Assembly: GCA_902362865.1 (NCBI GenBank)
Contig: CABIYE010000022.1
Span: forward strand, 1 to 51,204
DNA length: 51,204 nt
Direction: 5' to 3'
Origin: Clostridiaceae bacterium
Lineage (GTDB): Bacteria > Bacillota > Clostridia > Lachnospirales > Lachnospiraceae
Numbering within the stretch: the first letter of the stretch is position 1; each line of letters opens with the position of its first letter. The notes beneath the pieces are model-generated. The model was not told where the DNA came from. It saw nothing but the letters and a program-made list of their open reading frames with translations, and did no database searches. The position numbers were made by a program, and so were the translations under genes. Below, piece after piece: positions 41,483-50,975 of the stretch.

Positions 41483-41851
41483 TTAATTCGCATCCGCCCT
41501 CCCCTCAGCGTCATACCCGTATTCTTTCATCGCTTTGCAAAATGCATATACCAGCTCTTTTTTTAATTTTTCCGTCACCGCTATCCCTCTGGATTGTACA
41601 TATCTCGACGAGTCTTCGCTAAATATAAACACAACCGGTCCGAAGATTTTATATTCTTCAATTGTCTCTGCGCAATACTGCGCTTCCTTCTTTGCCATAT
41701 CCGGTGTGCAGGCATAAGAATGCCAATATACGCCAAACGGTTCTCCCCGGCGGGTGCATTCCTCCGCTTTCTTGCGAAACTGTACATCAATCTCCCCGGC
41801 TCCGTATCCCGCCCACAGCATTACAACCCTGTTCTTTTCCTGAATACTCAT
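41483..41851 (-). CDS. Short protein resembling part of a GH25 lysozyme-like domain
   Basis: A 122-residue protein. VVMLWAGYGAGEIDVQFRKK, then PFGVYWHSYACTPDMAKKEA and a GPVVFIFSEDSS strand follow the order of strands in GH25 muramidases (GvYhyayas, EA, lPvvld-E). The usual first catalytic Asp region and the C-terminal third are missing, so it is truncated or has a different, non-catalytic use. No signal peptide. It is a single gene between two promoters. Confidence 0.45.
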   Translation of the reverse strand: MSIQEKNRVVMLWAGYGAGEIDVQFRKKAEECTRRGEPFGVYWHSYACTPDMAKKEAQYCAETIEEYKIFGPVVFIFSEDSSRYVQSRGIAVTEKLKKELVYAFCKAMKEYGYDAEGRADAN

Positions 41852-41935
41852 ATCTACACCCCAAAATATTCTTAATATAGTATATTACATTTTAAAAATT
41901 CTGTTCTTACCCCCTGGTCTTAATCCATAGATTTC

Positions 41936-41952
41936 TGTCGAAAAATGTCGAT
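41936..41952. promoter_or_regulatory. Two Spo0A-box-like sites upstream of the Spo0A-C gene
   Basis: TGTCGAA (41936-41942) and TGTCGAT (41946-41952), 10 bp apart, match the TGNCGAA 0A-box core fully and with one change. They lie 70-86 bp before the ATG of a Spo0A-type DNA-binding protein, and also upstream of the divergent GH25-like gene. Confidence 0.5.
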
Positions 41953-42021
41953 ATATTTTAATTTATATTTCTTTCGGTTTATGATATGTTCAGGATTCTA
42001 CGTTAAGAAAGGAAATCGATT

Positions 42022-42354
42022 ATGAGAGAAATTGAACATCTGATACGCTCTCTAGGAATTGGCGCCACATATCGCGGCTATAAGTATCTCTGTTATGCTA
42101 TTTCTTTATGCCTTGAAAATGAAGACTATCTGTTAGGTATCAGTAAGCTTTTGTATCCTACAATTGCCAATACCTTTCAGACCACTCCCAGCAGTGTGGA
42201 AAGAGATTTGCGCACGGTCATCAACGTCTGCTGGGAAAGAGGGAATCGTTCCTTATTAACCACCATCGCCATGTATCCACTGGAAACAAAACCCACTACC
42301 GGAGAATTTCTTGATATTCTTATTGGTCATCTTCAGCACAGCAGCCTTGTATAA
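42022..42354 (+). CDS. Free-standing Spo0A C-terminal DNA-binding domain protein
   Basis: A 110-residue protein equal to the effector domain of Spo0A without a receiver. YPTIANTFQTTPSSVERDLR (about 48-67) corresponds to the recognition region YPxIAxxYxTTxSxVER of Spo0A, and VINVCWERGNR follows. It should bind 0A-box DNA but cannot be phosphorylated. It could compete with or modulate Spo0A. AAAGGAA lies before the ATG. The gap 42355-42590 holds only the inverted repeats described below. Confidence 0.82.
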   Translation: MREIEHLIRSLGIGATYRGYKYLCYAISLCLENEDYLLGISKLLYPTIANTFQTTPSSVERDLRTVINVCWERGNRSLLTTIAMYPLETKPTTGEFLDILIGHLQHSSLV

Positions 42355-42484
42355 ATTCACTCTCCCCCACATATTCTCCATTTAAGTCCGGTTTTTGTTT
42401 TTCTTAATCTTTACTTAAGAGATTTTCTTTTTCTTTTATAGATTTAACATATTTTAGACACATTTATCTATTATACTAAAGTCA

Positions 42485-42551
42485 GATAGTTGATAGAGAT
42501 TCAACTATCACCCCCTCATAAAGTAAACACCGATGATTATTCTTTCGGTGT
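42485..42551. repeat. Two inverted repeats in the gap after the Spo0A-C gene
   Basis: GATAGTTGA (42485-42493) with TCAACTATC (42501-42509), a perfect 9-bp arm, and ACACCGA (42527-42533) with TCGGTGT (42545-42551). Neither is followed by a T-tract on the plus strand. They could be operators, or a small RNA with two stem-loops. Confidence 0.5.
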
Positions 42552-42590
42552 CACACTTTACTCTCATTCCTTTAGATAACTATAAAACAC

Positions 42591-42625
42591 AAGAACCCCC
42601 GCGCCTAGCCAACGCGGGGGTTCTT
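42591..42625 (-). terminator. Terminator with embedded stop codon of the hydrolase gene
   Basis: A perfect 13-bp stem (42625-42613 with 42603-42591), rich in C and G. The hydrolase stop codon (42607-42605) lies in the loop, and the minus strand continues GTGTTTTAT. Confidence 0.8.
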
Positions 42626-43561
42626 CTGTACGGACTTATTCCGTCTCTTCTCCAACCAGCGGTACAGGTCAAACATCACCTGTGCCCTGTCGGTTTCATT
42701 CAAGATTTCATGCCTGTCACCCGGATACAGTTTCATCTGCACGTCCTGCATCCCGGCATCTGCATATTTTTTGTACACCTTCCGGACTCCTTTTCCAAAA
42801 TCTCCCACCGGATCCTCTTCTCCGGCAACGAAAAATACCGGAAGTGTCTTTGGAATTTTTTCCATGCTTCTTTTTCCTGTCAGGGTCTTCATTCCGGCAA
42901 ACATATGATAATAGCCGTTGACTGTAAAAGTAAAGCTGCACAGAGGATCACTCTCGTAGGCTTTCCGAAGCTCCGCATCAGATGTTATCCACTCTTTCTT
43001 GCTCTCTCCCCTCTCAAACTTCTTATTAAAACCGCCCATCCCTAGGCTGTCTACCAGGCTGCTCCGGTATTTCCATCCCCGGAAAGCGGCAATTACTTTA
43101 CAGAGCATCTGTCCTGCCGTCAATATTCCTGCGCTCTTATATCCGGTTCCCATAATAATAGCTCCACTAAGCTCGCCTCCATGCAGCGTAAGATACTGCC
43201 TCAGCAGAAAGGAGCCCATACTGTGTCCCATCATAAAATAAGGAACACCAGGATACTTCTGCATCGTCTCCTCCTGCAGTCGGCGGATATCTTCAATCAC
43301 GCATTGATTTCCATTTTTCTCATGAAAAAATCCATATTCTTCTTCGCTCTGAACCGACTTTCCATGGCCCAGGTGATCGTTACCCACTACATAATATCCT
43401 TTTTCAGCCAGGAACGAGGCAAACCTGTCATATCTTTCCACATATTCAACCATTCCATGGCAAATCTGCAGAATTGCCTTCACTTCCCGTTCAGGAATCC
43501 ACTCCACTGCATGAATCTGTGTAACGGCATCGCTGGATGGATAGTAAAATTCACTCTTCAT
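42605..43561 (-). CDS. Alpha/beta hydrolase (monoacylglycerol lipase-like)
   Basis: A 318-residue serine hydrolase. The nucleophile elbow is MMGHSMGSFLLRQYL near residue 115, the oxyanion-side HGMVEYVERYDRFA near 40, the acid probably Asp in AGEEDPVGDFG near 245, and the His in GDRHEILNE near 285. The order matches Hydrolase_4/lysophospholipase proteins that split monoacylglycerol or similar esters. ATG 43561 has GGGAGG 7 bases upstream and is preferred over the ATG at 43576, which overlaps that site. It follows citrate synthase with a gap of 29 bp (reading leftward). Confidence 0.83.
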   Translation of the reverse strand: MKSEFYYPSSDAVTQIHAVEWIPEREVKAILQICHGMVEYVERYDRFASFLAEKGYYVVGNDHLGHGKSVQSEEEYGFFHEKNGNQCVIEDIRRLQEETMQKYPGVPYFMMGHSMGSFLLRQYLTLHGGELSGAIIMGTGYKSAGILTAGQMLCKVIAAFRGWKYRSSLVDSLGMGGFNKKFERGESKKEWITSDAELRKAYESDPLCSFTFTVNGYYHMFAGMKTLTGKRSMEKIPKTLPVFFVAGEEDPVGDFGKGVRKVYKKYADAGMQDVQMKLYPGDRHEILNETDRAQVMFDLYRWLEKRRNKSVQKNPRVG

Positions 43562-43590
43562 TCCTTTTCCTCCCATACAGGTATCTGCCG

Positions 43591-44958
43591 TTATCTGTCT
43601 TCTATCTTCACATATTCTCTATGTGGGGCAAGAGGTTTATATGCCGGACGAATAATCTTATCTACATTCTTAAGCTCCTCCAGCCGGTGTGCGCTCCACC
43701 CTACAATACGCGCTGCGGCAAAAATCGGCGTGTACAATTCTTTCGGCAGATTCAACATACTGTATACCAATCCGCTGTAGAAATCTACATTCGCATTTAC
43801 GCCTTTATAAATCTTACGCTTCTCTCCGATAACTTCCGGAGCCAGATGCTCTACCGTCTCATAAAGCTGATACTCTTTTTCACAGCCTTTTTCCTTGGCA
43901 AGCTGTTTTACAAACTTCTTGAAAATGTCTGCCCTTGGGTCAGACACCGAATAAATCGCATGACCCATTCCGTAGATTAGGCCCTTCTGGTCAAACGCCT
44001 TTTTATCCAGCAAATCATACAGATATTGCCTGACCTCATCCTTATCTTCCCAGTCCTTTACCTTTTCTTTCATATCGTCAAACATCTGCGTCACCTTAAT
44101 ATTAGCGCCGCCATGCTTCGGTCCTTTCAATGATGCCATCGCCGCTGCAATGGTAGAATATGTATCCGTCCCCGAAGAAGTAACAACATGTGTGGTAAAA
44201 GTAGAATTATTACCGCCGCCGTGATCCATATGGAGTACAAGCGCCATATCCAGGATCTTCGCCTCAAGCTTCGTATACTTCCGATCTTCTCTCAGCATCA
44301 TAAGGATATTCTCTGCCGTAGAAAGCTCCGGCAAAGGAGCATAGATAAACAAATCATCCCCATGTCTATAATTATAAGCATGATATCCGTACACCATCAG
44401 CATCGGGAACTGACTGATCAGGTTCAGACACTGGCGCAGTACATTCGGAATGGAGGTGTCGTCCGCCTTTGAATCATAGGAATACAGATTCAAGATAGAG
44501 CGCGACAAACTGTTCATCATATCACGGCTGGGGGCTTTCATAATGACGTCACGTACGAAGTTAGGCGGCAGGGTACGTCTTTCCACCAACGTCTCATGAA
44601 AACCTGCCAGCTCACTTGCTGACGGAAGTTCACCGAATAATAAAAGATAAGCGATCTCTTCAAAACCATAGTGTTCTTCTCTCAGGAATCCTTCCACCAA
44701 ATCCTTGATGTTATACCCTCTGTAGTAAAGATTACCGGCACACGGAACTTCCTCGCCGTTCACAATCTTCTTTGCACAGACGTCCGAAATATTGGTAAGT
44801 CCTGCAAGGACTCCTTTACCATTTAAATCACGAAGTCCTCTCTTCACCTCATATTTGGTGTATAATTCCTTTTCAATCGCATTATTTTTCTCGCAAAGCG
44901 CTGCCAGTCTCTGAATCTCCGGCGTGTTCTCAAATAATGCTCTCTGTACTGATGCCAT
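43591..44958 (-). CDS. Citrate synthase (citrate/2-methylcitrate synthase family)
   Basis: A 455-residue enzyme joining acetyl-CoA and oxaloacetate. Catalytic landmarks: HMDHGGGNNSTFT near residue 245, GMGHAIYSVSDPRAD near 335 (second His) and an Asp in the NVDFYSGLVY stretch near 390. The N-terminal 70 residues are typical of longer type II-like proteins in Clostridia. AAGGAG stands 7 bases before the ATG at 44958; an ATG two codons earlier is too close to it. It opens the unit that continues into the hydrolase. Confidence 0.9.
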   Translation of the reverse strand: MASVQRALFENTPEIQRLAALCEKNNAIEKELYTKYEVKRGLRDLNGKGVLAGLTNISDVCAKKIVNGEEVPCAGNLYYRGYNIKDLVEGFLREEHYGFEEIAYLLLFGELPSASELAGFHETLVERRTLPPNFVRDVIMKAPSRDMMNSLSRSILNLYSYDSKADDTSIPNVLRQCLNLISQFPMLMVYGYHAYNYRHGDDLFIYAPLPELSTAENILMMLREDRKYTKLEAKILDMALVLHMDHGGGNNSTFTTHVVTSSGTDTYSTIAAAMASLKGPKHGGANIKVTQMFDDMKEKVKDWEDKDEVRQYLYDLLDKKAFDQKGLIYGMGHAIYSVSDPRADIFKKFVKQLAKEKGCEKEYQLYETVEHLAPEVIGEKRKIYKGVNANVDFYSGLVYSMLNLPKELYTPIFAAARIVGWSAHRLEELKNVDKIIRPAYKPLAPHREYVKIEDR

Positions 44959-44989
44959 AAGCATTCTCCTTTCTTTTCAGTCTCATCGG

Positions 44990-45868
44990 TTACTCACGCA
45001 TTTTCCGGCTGATACTGTTGCAAAGCGCCGCAAATTCTTCCAGCGACAATGCTTCTCCCCGGATACTCGCCCCTCTTCCCAATTCCTCTATACACTCCAT
45101 GATGACCTCTTTCGGAACATCCAGTTCCGGAGAGTTCTTCAGGCCGTTCGCCAGCGTCTTCCTTCTCTGATTAAAAGATGCCCGAATCAGCCGGAATAAA
45201 AGCTTCTCATCCTCCACTTCCACCGGAGGCTTTTTATGGCTTGTCAGCCGGATGACCGCCGACCCCACCTTCGGTCTTGGCATAAAACAATTAGGAGGAA
45301 CATTTGCCACAATGTAAGGTTCGGCATAATACTGAACTGCCAATGACAGTGCGCCGTAGTCCTTACTTCCGGGTTCCTCCTGCATACGGTCTGCCACTTC
45401 CTTCTGTACCATAACCGTAATGCTTTCAATGGGGACATGATTTTCATACAGCCCCATAATAATCGGCGTCGTAATATAATAGGGAAGATTTGCAACCACC
45501 TTAATCGGCTTTCCTTCATTCTCCTCTTCTACCAGTTTTCTGATGTCGAGTTTCAGCACATCATCATTAATAATTGTTACATTATAATAGGAAGAAAGAG
45601 TATCCGAAAGAATCGGAATCAAAGCCTTATCAATCTCTACCGCAATTACCTTCCCGGCCGCCTGCGCCAAATACTGCGTCATAGTTCCAATGCCGGGGCC
45701 AATCTCTAACACACAGTCATCCTCTGTAATCCCCGCTGCCCGGATAATCTTATCCAGCACATGTGTATCTATCAGAAAATTTTGTCCATACTTCTTCTGG
45801 AAAGAAAAATTGTATTTCTTCAATACCTCTATCGTATTCTGTGGAATTCCCAGCGTAGGTTCTGCCAT
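44990..45868 (-). CDS. rsmA: 16S rRNA dimethyladenosine transferase RsmA (KsgA)
   Basis: A 292-residue enzyme dimethylating two adjacent adenines near the 3' end of 16S rRNA. GQNFLID (27-33), the SAM motif LEIGPGIGTMTQYL near 57, IEIDKALIPIL-like acid loop, DVLKLD and the catalytic NLPYYITTP near 128 are all present. The C-terminal part (FNQRRKTLANGLK) is the usual RNA-binding end. It lies 29 bp after tatD in the metG-tatD-rsmA order common in Firmicutes. Confidence 0.94.
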   Translation of the reverse strand: MAEPTLGIPQNTIEVLKKYNFSFQKKYGQNFLIDTHVLDKIIRAAGITEDDCVLEIGPGIGTMTQYLAQAAGKVIAVEIDKALIPILSDTLSSYYNVTIINDDVLKLDIRKLVEEENEGKPIKVVANLPYYITTPIIMGLYENHVPIESITVMVQKEVADRMQEEPGSKDYGALSLAVQYYAEPYIVANVPPNCFMPRPKVGSAVIRLTSHKKPPVEVEDEKLLFRLIRASFNQRRKTLANGLKNSPELDVPKEVIMECIEELGRGASIRGEALSLEEFAALCNSISRKMRE

Positions 45869-45897
45869 ATATAATCACCTTCACTCTCTCGCGTATA

Positions 45898-46659
45898 CTA
45901 CAGCCGGTACATCCGTCTTGCATTCTGCTCCGTCTGCGCTACCACTTCTTCATAGGTTATCCCTTTAATTTCCGCAATCTTTTGTGCCACATAGACGAGA
46001 TTCAGGGAGGAATTCCGCTTCCCCCGGTTCGGTTCCGGCGCAAGGTAAGGGCTGTCCGTCTCCAACAGAATAGACTCCAACGGAACCTTCTCTACCACTT
46101 CCTTCATCTTCCTGGCATTCTTAAATGTCACCACGCCGCCGATGCCGATATAATATCCCATCTTCACGTATTCCTCTGCCATCTCGCCGGAATAGGAAAA
46201 ACAATGAATTACACCGTCCAGTCCCTGTCCGTACTGCTTCATAATCTCCATAGTATCTGCTGCCGCATCTCTGCTGTGAATTAAAACAGGCAGATCCAGC
46301 TCTCTGGCAAGATTAAGCTGGCGGACGAACCATTCCTTCTGCAAATCATGGGATTCATTGTCCCAGTAATAATCCAGGCCAATCTCTCCCACTGCAACCA
46401 CTCTGGGATTAGAGAACAACTCCTTCATCCTGGCAAATGTCTCTTCATTCAAGGCTCCCACCTCATCAGGATGAACTCCCACCGCCGCATATACGAACGG
46501 ATACTTCTCTGCCAGCTTCACAACCTTTTCGCAAGACTCATAAGACGCGCTTACATTCACGATGGTTCCTACGCCGCCTGCCTCCATAGACAAAAGCAAG
46601 TCCTCCCGGTCTATATCAAATTGTTCGTCATCATAATGCGCATGTGTCTCGAAAATCAT
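45898..46659 (-). CDS. TatD-family metal-dependent DNase
   Basis: A 253-residue TIM-barrel hydrolase. Metal ligands: HxH in ETHAHYDDEQFD (residues 5-7), Glu in VGEIGLDYYWD near 90, His in PVLIHSRDA near 130, His in GVIHCFSYSG near 152 and Asp in LETDSPYLAP near 202. The ATG at 46659 gives the canonical start; ribosome site AGGGG is modest. The position between metG and rsmA matches many Firmicutes (yabD). Confidence 0.92.
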   Translation of the reverse strand: MIFETHAHYDDEQFDIDREDLLLSMEAGGVGTIVNVSASYESCEKVVKLAEKYPFVYAAVGVHPDEVGALNEETFARMKELFSNPRVVAVGEIGLDYYWDNESHDLQKEWFVRQLNLARELDLPVLIHSRDAAADTMEIMKQYGQGLDGVIHCFSYSGEMAEEYVKMGYYIGIGGVVTFKNARKMKEVVEKVPLESILLETDSPYLAPEPNRGKRNSSLNLVYVAQKIAEIKGITYEEVVAQTEQNARRMYRL

Positions 46660-46824
46660 AAAAAATACCCCTGCAAAAGTGAAATTACAAGAATTATACC
46701 ACAATTTATTTATAAATTATAGTTATGATAGATTAAATTTTTATGAAGCGTTTATAAACAGACAGGGCGGAAAGTTCTCGTCCCTCCGCCCAACTGAACT
46801 ATTTTCATCAGAATCGGATCGTTT

Positions 46825-48738
46825 TTAACAGATTTCAGCCCCTGAAGGCATCTCTTTCTCCGGCGTCATCAATGCAAGATTGCCTTCTGCATCCTCTGCA
46901 CAAAGCAACATGCCTTCTGACAGCACCCCGGCAAGCTTCGCGGGCTTTAAGTTCACAAGAACCATCACCTTCTTACCCACCATCTCTTCAGCGCTGTAAT
47001 ATTTCTTAATACCGGATACAATCTGCTTCACCTGGCTTCCGATTTTCACCTGGGAACACAGAAGTTTTTTTGATTTCTTCACTTCCTCACAGGCAATAAT
47101 CTCTCCCACCTGGAACTGCATTTTCCCAAAATCATCAAAAGTAATTTCCGGTTTCGCTTCTATATCAATACCAACTTCTTCTTCCTTCTCCACTTCCAGT
47201 TCCTCTGCTGCCTGCGGGTGAAGTTCTTCCACCTTCTTCAGGACCTCCTCCATATCCAGTCTTGCAAAAAGAATCTCCGGTTTATCCGTCACTTTGCCAT
47301 CACCAAGCTGGGCAAGGATTTTCGCAGACGTCTCCGGCATGAAAGCTTCCAAAAGCTCCGCGCCCACTTTGATGCTCTCAATCAGGTTATAAAGTACCGT
47401 CTCCAGACGGTCTCTTTTCTCTTCTTCCTTCGCAAGAGCCCATGGCATCGTTTCGTCGATATATTTATTACAGCGTTTAAATAAGGTGAAAATCTCGGTA
47501 ATAGCATCCGCCACCCGAAGTTCGTCCATCTTAGTGCCGACCACCTTCGGAAGATTCTCTGCCACGCTCTTTAAATCTGCATCAACTTCCTCTGCCGCGC
47601 CTTTATCCGTTACCACGCCGCCAAAATATTTATTCGTCATGGAAATCGTACGGTTCACCAGATTCCCCAGTGTATTGGCAAGATCCGAATTAATCCGCTC
47701 TACAAGCAGTTCCCAGGAAATAACGCCGTCATTATCAAATGGCATCTCATGCAGCACAAAATACCGCACCGCATCCACTCCGAAGAAATCTACCAGCTCA
47801 TCCGCATAAAGCACATTTCCCTTGGACTTGCTCATCTTACCATCACCCTGCAGAAGCCACGGATGCCCGAATACCTGCTTCGGCAGCGGAAGATCTAACG
47901 CCATCAGGAAAATCGGCCAGTAAATCGTATGGAAACGGATAATATCCTTCCCTATCAGATGCAGGTCTGCAGGCCAGTTCTTCTGAAACTGCTCCGTACC
48001 GTCCCCCTCTGCATCATATCCGATTCCGGTAATATAATTCGTCAGCGCGTCCAGCCACACATAGACTACATGTTTCGGATCAAAATCCACCGGAATTCCC
48101 CATTTAAAAGAAGTCCTGGATACACACAGATCCTGCAGTCCCGGAAGCAGGAAGTTGTTCATCATCTCATTCTTCCTGGATACAGGCTGAATAAATTCCG
48201 GATGTGCATGAATATGCTCAATCAGACGATCTGCATACTTGCTCATCTTGAAGAAGTACGCCTCTTCCTTCGCCGGCTGAACCTCACGTCCACAGTCAGG
48301 ACATTTGCCATCCACAAGCTGTGACTCTGTAAAGAAGGATTCACACGGGGTACAGTACATACCCTCATAGTATCCTTTATAAATATCACCTTTTTCATAC
48401 AGCTTCTTGAAAATCTTCTGAACCTGTCTTTCATGGTCTTCATCGGTAGTGCGGATAAACTTATCATAAGATGTATTCATCAGATCCCAGATTTCCTTCA
48501 CCTGCCCCGCCACATTGTCCACATACTCTTTCGGCGTAATGCCGGCTTCCTCTGCCTTCAGCTCAATCTTCTGGCCATGTTCATCCGTCCCCGTCTGGAA
48601 AAACACGTCATATCCCTGCTGTCTTTTATAGCGCGCGATTGCATCCGCAAGTACAATCTCATAAGTATTTCCAATGTGCGGTTTCCCTGATGTATAAGCA
48701 ATCGCTGTCGTAATGTAATATTTTTGTTTCTCAGCCAT
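46825..48738 (-). CDS. metG: Methionyl-tRNA synthetase
   Basis: A 637-residue class I synthetase charging initiator and elongator tRNA-Met. Landmarks: YTSGKPHIGNTYE (HIGH-type) at about 13-25, zinc cysteines CTPCES and CPDCG near 125-145, KMSKSKGN near 298, and a C-terminal EMAP-type tRNA-binding domain (DFGKMQFQVGEIIACEEV from about 535) that also makes the dimer. The ATG at 48738 follows AAGGAGAGGG; a longer frame extends into the T-box. About 120 bp separate it from tatD. Confidence 0.95.
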   Translation of the reverse strand: MAEKQKYYITTAIAYTSGKPHIGNTYEIVLADAIARYKRQQGYDVFFQTGTDEHGQKIELKAEEAGITPKEYVDNVAGQVKEIWDLMNTSYDKFIRTTDEDHERQVQKIFKKLYEKGDIYKGYYEGMYCTPCESFFTESQLVDGKCPDCGREVQPAKEEAYFFKMSKYADRLIEHIHAHPEFIQPVSRKNEMMNNFLLPGLQDLCVSRTSFKWGIPVDFDPKHVVYVWLDALTNYITGIGYDAEGDGTEQFQKNWPADLHLIGKDIIRFHTIYWPIFLMALDLPLPKQVFGHPWLLQGDGKMSKSKGNVLYADELVDFFGVDAVRYFVLHEMPFDNDGVISWELLVERINSDLANTLGNLVNRTISMTNKYFGGVVTDKGAAEEVDADLKSVAENLPKVVGTKMDELRVADAITEIFTLFKRCNKYIDETMPWALAKEEEKRDRLETVLYNLIESIKVGAELLEAFMPETSAKILAQLGDGKVTDKPEILFARLDMEEVLKKVEELHPQAAEELEVEKEEEVGIDIEAKPEITFDDFGKMQFQVGEIIACEEVKKSKKLLCSQVKIGSQVKQIVSGIKKYYSAEEMVGKKVMVLVNLKPAKLAGVLSEGMLLCAEDAEGNLALMTPEKEMPSGAEIC

Positions 48739-48760
48739 CTTTCCCTCTCCTTTTAAAAGC

Positions 48761-49060
48761 AAAAAAAATCCTCTCCGATTCCAAAGAACCAAAGAAGACG
48801 AGCCATCTCGTGTTACCACTTCTACTTCACTCCGCCCTCACGGGCAAAGCCTCAACAGGTACCGGAAAGTACCTTCCGCTGTAATGGGCGGTCCCATCAT
48901 GAAGTAGCAAACTGTTCCTCCACGCTGCTCAGAAGCCATCTTCAGCCAGTCTCCCTTCATCCCTCTCAGCATCCCCGCCCGCATCAGTATCTATACCTCC
49001 CGGCTCCGGTTCAGGATCTCTCTGTAAAACTTCAACAAGCTTACTCTCTCCGTCATTGCT
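48761..49060 (-). promoter_or_regulatory. T-box riboswitch of metG
   Basis: The leader carries the T-box sequence AAGTGGTAACACG (about 48827-48815, minus strand), which reads the tRNA end. AGAAG before it can pair with CTTCT after it to form the antiterminator. The competing terminator pairs TCTTCTTTG (48798-48790) with CGGAGAGGA (48777-48769), followed by eight T's (48768-48761). An ATG in the upper stem loop (CTGATGCGG, near 48985) is a good Met specifier. Uncharged tRNA-Met would switch metG on. Confidence 0.85.
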
Positions 49061-49086
49061 TTTGCTTTATTGATTGATTTTAAAAA

Positions 49087-49116
49087 ATGGTATCACATAT
49101 CCACTCTGCTTGTCAA
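49087..49116 (-). promoter_or_regulatory. Promoter of metG
   Basis: TTGACA (49116-49111) and TACCAT (49092-49087) on the minus strand, spaced 18 bp, placed before the T-box leader. It overlaps the region upstream of the divergent lipoprotein gene, which starts at 49194. Confidence 0.6.
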
Positions 49117-49193
49117 GAAAGAACCCTCGTTTTCTTCTGTCATACCCCTCGTTTTCCACGCATAAATATAGACAAAACACTTCGAGGAAATTT

Positions 49194-50975
49194 ATGCGAA
49201 AAAAAATATCCGCCGTTCTTCTCATTCTTCTATTTCTTGCTCTTGCCTTCTTCGCTGCCTGTTCCGGCTCTTCCCGGCAGGTCAACACAAGCTTCGATAA
49301 CTTCACCAATGAGCTATTCCGTCAGGAAGTATCGGCAAATGCAATTACCGTGCATTACACATTGAAAGATCCGGAAGCATACGGGATCCACGATGTTCCT
49401 GAAACACTGGGAAGTTACTCCACCGATGGTTCCTCTGCCAGCGCTTCTGTTGAAAATTGCCTTGCCGCACTGAAAAAATTCCGATACGGCCTACTTTCCG
49501 ACGAAAATAAGCTTACCTTTGACATCCTGGAAAATTATCTGGAAATCTCTCTGGCAGGAGTTCCCTATACGCTATACGATGAACCGTTAAGCCCCATGAC
49601 AGGCACACAGTCCCAGCTTCCGGTCCTTCTTTCTGAATATCAGTTCTACCGGCCTGAAGATGTCGATACTTACCTTTCCCTATTGGAAAATATACCGGAT
49701 TACATAGATTCTCTGATTACTTTTGAACAGGCAAAATCTGACGCCGGATTATTTATGGCATCCTATACTGCAGATACTATTATAAAAGAATGCAATTCCT
49801 TTATATTAACGGGAGACAGCAACTACCTCTATTCTACCTTCGAAAACCGGATTGAAGAAACCGAAGGCATTTCCCGTGAAGAAAAAGACCGTTACATCGC
49901 AAAAAATGAAGAATTGATAGAAACAGCAGTATTTCCCGCCTACACCAGACTAAAAGACGCCCTTACTTCTCTGCGCACGACAGGAAAGACTCCCAATGGG
50001 CTGTGCTATCTTCCCGATGGTTCCGGATATTATGAGTACCTGGTAAAAAGGGAAACCGGTTCTTCCAGAAGCATCACCGAACTTCAGGAACTGACCCGTG
50101 CCCAGATGGCAGAAGACCTGGCTGTCATGCAGGAAATTCTGATTTCTGACAATTATACAGAGGGAAGCATCTCCGCCTCGGCACAGCAGAGTCCTTCCTT
50201 TACCCTGGCAGATTCCAATCCTTCTGCGATTCTGCTGGAACTAAAAGGAAAACTTGACAATTCCTTTCCTGCGCCTCCGGAAGTGGCTACCCGGATAAAA
50301 TACGTACAGAAAGAAATGGAAGAATACTTAAGTCCTGCATTTTATATGGTTCCTGCCATCGACAACACCAAAGAAAACGTCATCTACATCAACCAGGGGC
50401 ATATTCCCGATGATCTCGATTTCTATACCACACTGGCACACGAAGGCTATCCCGGGCACCTCTATCAGACTACCTACTTTGCCAGTACGAACCCTGCTCC
50501 TTTGCGCAGCCTCTTAAATTTTGGCGGCTACACAGAAGGATGGGCGACTTACAGCGAGATGATGAGCTATTATTACACTTCTCTGGATAAGAATACTGCC
50601 ACTTTGATGCAGCGCAATTCTTCTGTAATCCTGGGATTGTATGCACTGGCAGACATGGGGATCCACTATGACGGATGGACACTTTTGGACACCGTCTCCT
50701 TCTTCCATGAATACGGTATCCGTGATACAGAAACCATTGAGAACATTTATGATTTAATCATCGCAGACCCGGCAAACTATCTGAAATACTATATCGGATA
50801 TGCCGAATTTCTGGACTTAAAGCGAGATGCAATTTCACAGAAAGGTGATGCCTTCGACCAAAAGGAATTCCATAAAGCCATACTGGATATCGGTCCCGCC
50901 CCCTTCAGTATCCTGCGAAAATATATTCTGTGCGACAGCGAATCCGGTGCTAAAATTATGTCAAAAAACCCGTAA
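49194..50975 (+). CDS. DUF885 lipoprotein, putative metallopeptidase
   Basis: A 593-residue exported protein. A signal peptide with lipobox (LALAFFAACSG) puts the lipidated Cys at about residue 23. The body matches DUF885 proteins, with zinc motif HEGYPGHLYQ near residue 420 and a downstream Glu in GYTEGWATYSEMM near 450, as in gluzincin-type enzymes. ATG 49194 follows GAGGAAA; the frame open to 49074 has no ribosome site. Target unknown; peptide or ester cleavage at the cell surface is the usual guess. Divergent from metG. Confidence 0.85.
   Translation: MRKKISAVLLILLFLALAFFAACSGSSRQVNTSFDNFTNELFRQEVSANAITVHYTLKDPEAYGIHDVPETLGSYSTDGSSASASVENCLAALKKFRYGLLSDENKLTFDILENYLEISLAGVPYTLYDEPLSPMTGTQSQLPVLLSEYQFYRPEDVDTYLSLLENIPDYIDSLITFEQAKSDAGLFMASYTADTIIKECNSFILTGDSNYLYSTFENRIEETEGISREEKDRYIAKNEELIETAVFPAYTRLKDALTSLRTTGKTPNGLCYLPDGSGYYEYLVKRETGSSRSITELQELTRAQMAEDLAVMQEILISDNYTEGSISASAQQSPSFTLADSNPSAILLELKGKLDNSFPAPPEVATRIKYVQKEMEEYLSPAFYMVPAIDNTKENVIYINQGHIPDDLDFYTTLAHEGYPGHLYQTTYFASTNPAPLRSLLNFGGYTEGWATYSEMMSYYYTSLDKNTATLMQRNSSVILGLYALADMGIHYDGWTLLDTVSFFHEYGIRDTETIENIYDLIIADPANYLKYYIGYAEFLDLKRDAISQKGDAFDQKEFHKAILDIGPAPFSILRKYILCDSESGAKIMSKNP

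Noticed and set aside
48761..49060. The metG leader as part of the metG coding sequence
   Set aside because: The frame extends a short way into it, but T-box, antiterminator and terminator features and the AAGGAG before 48738 show it is untranslated.
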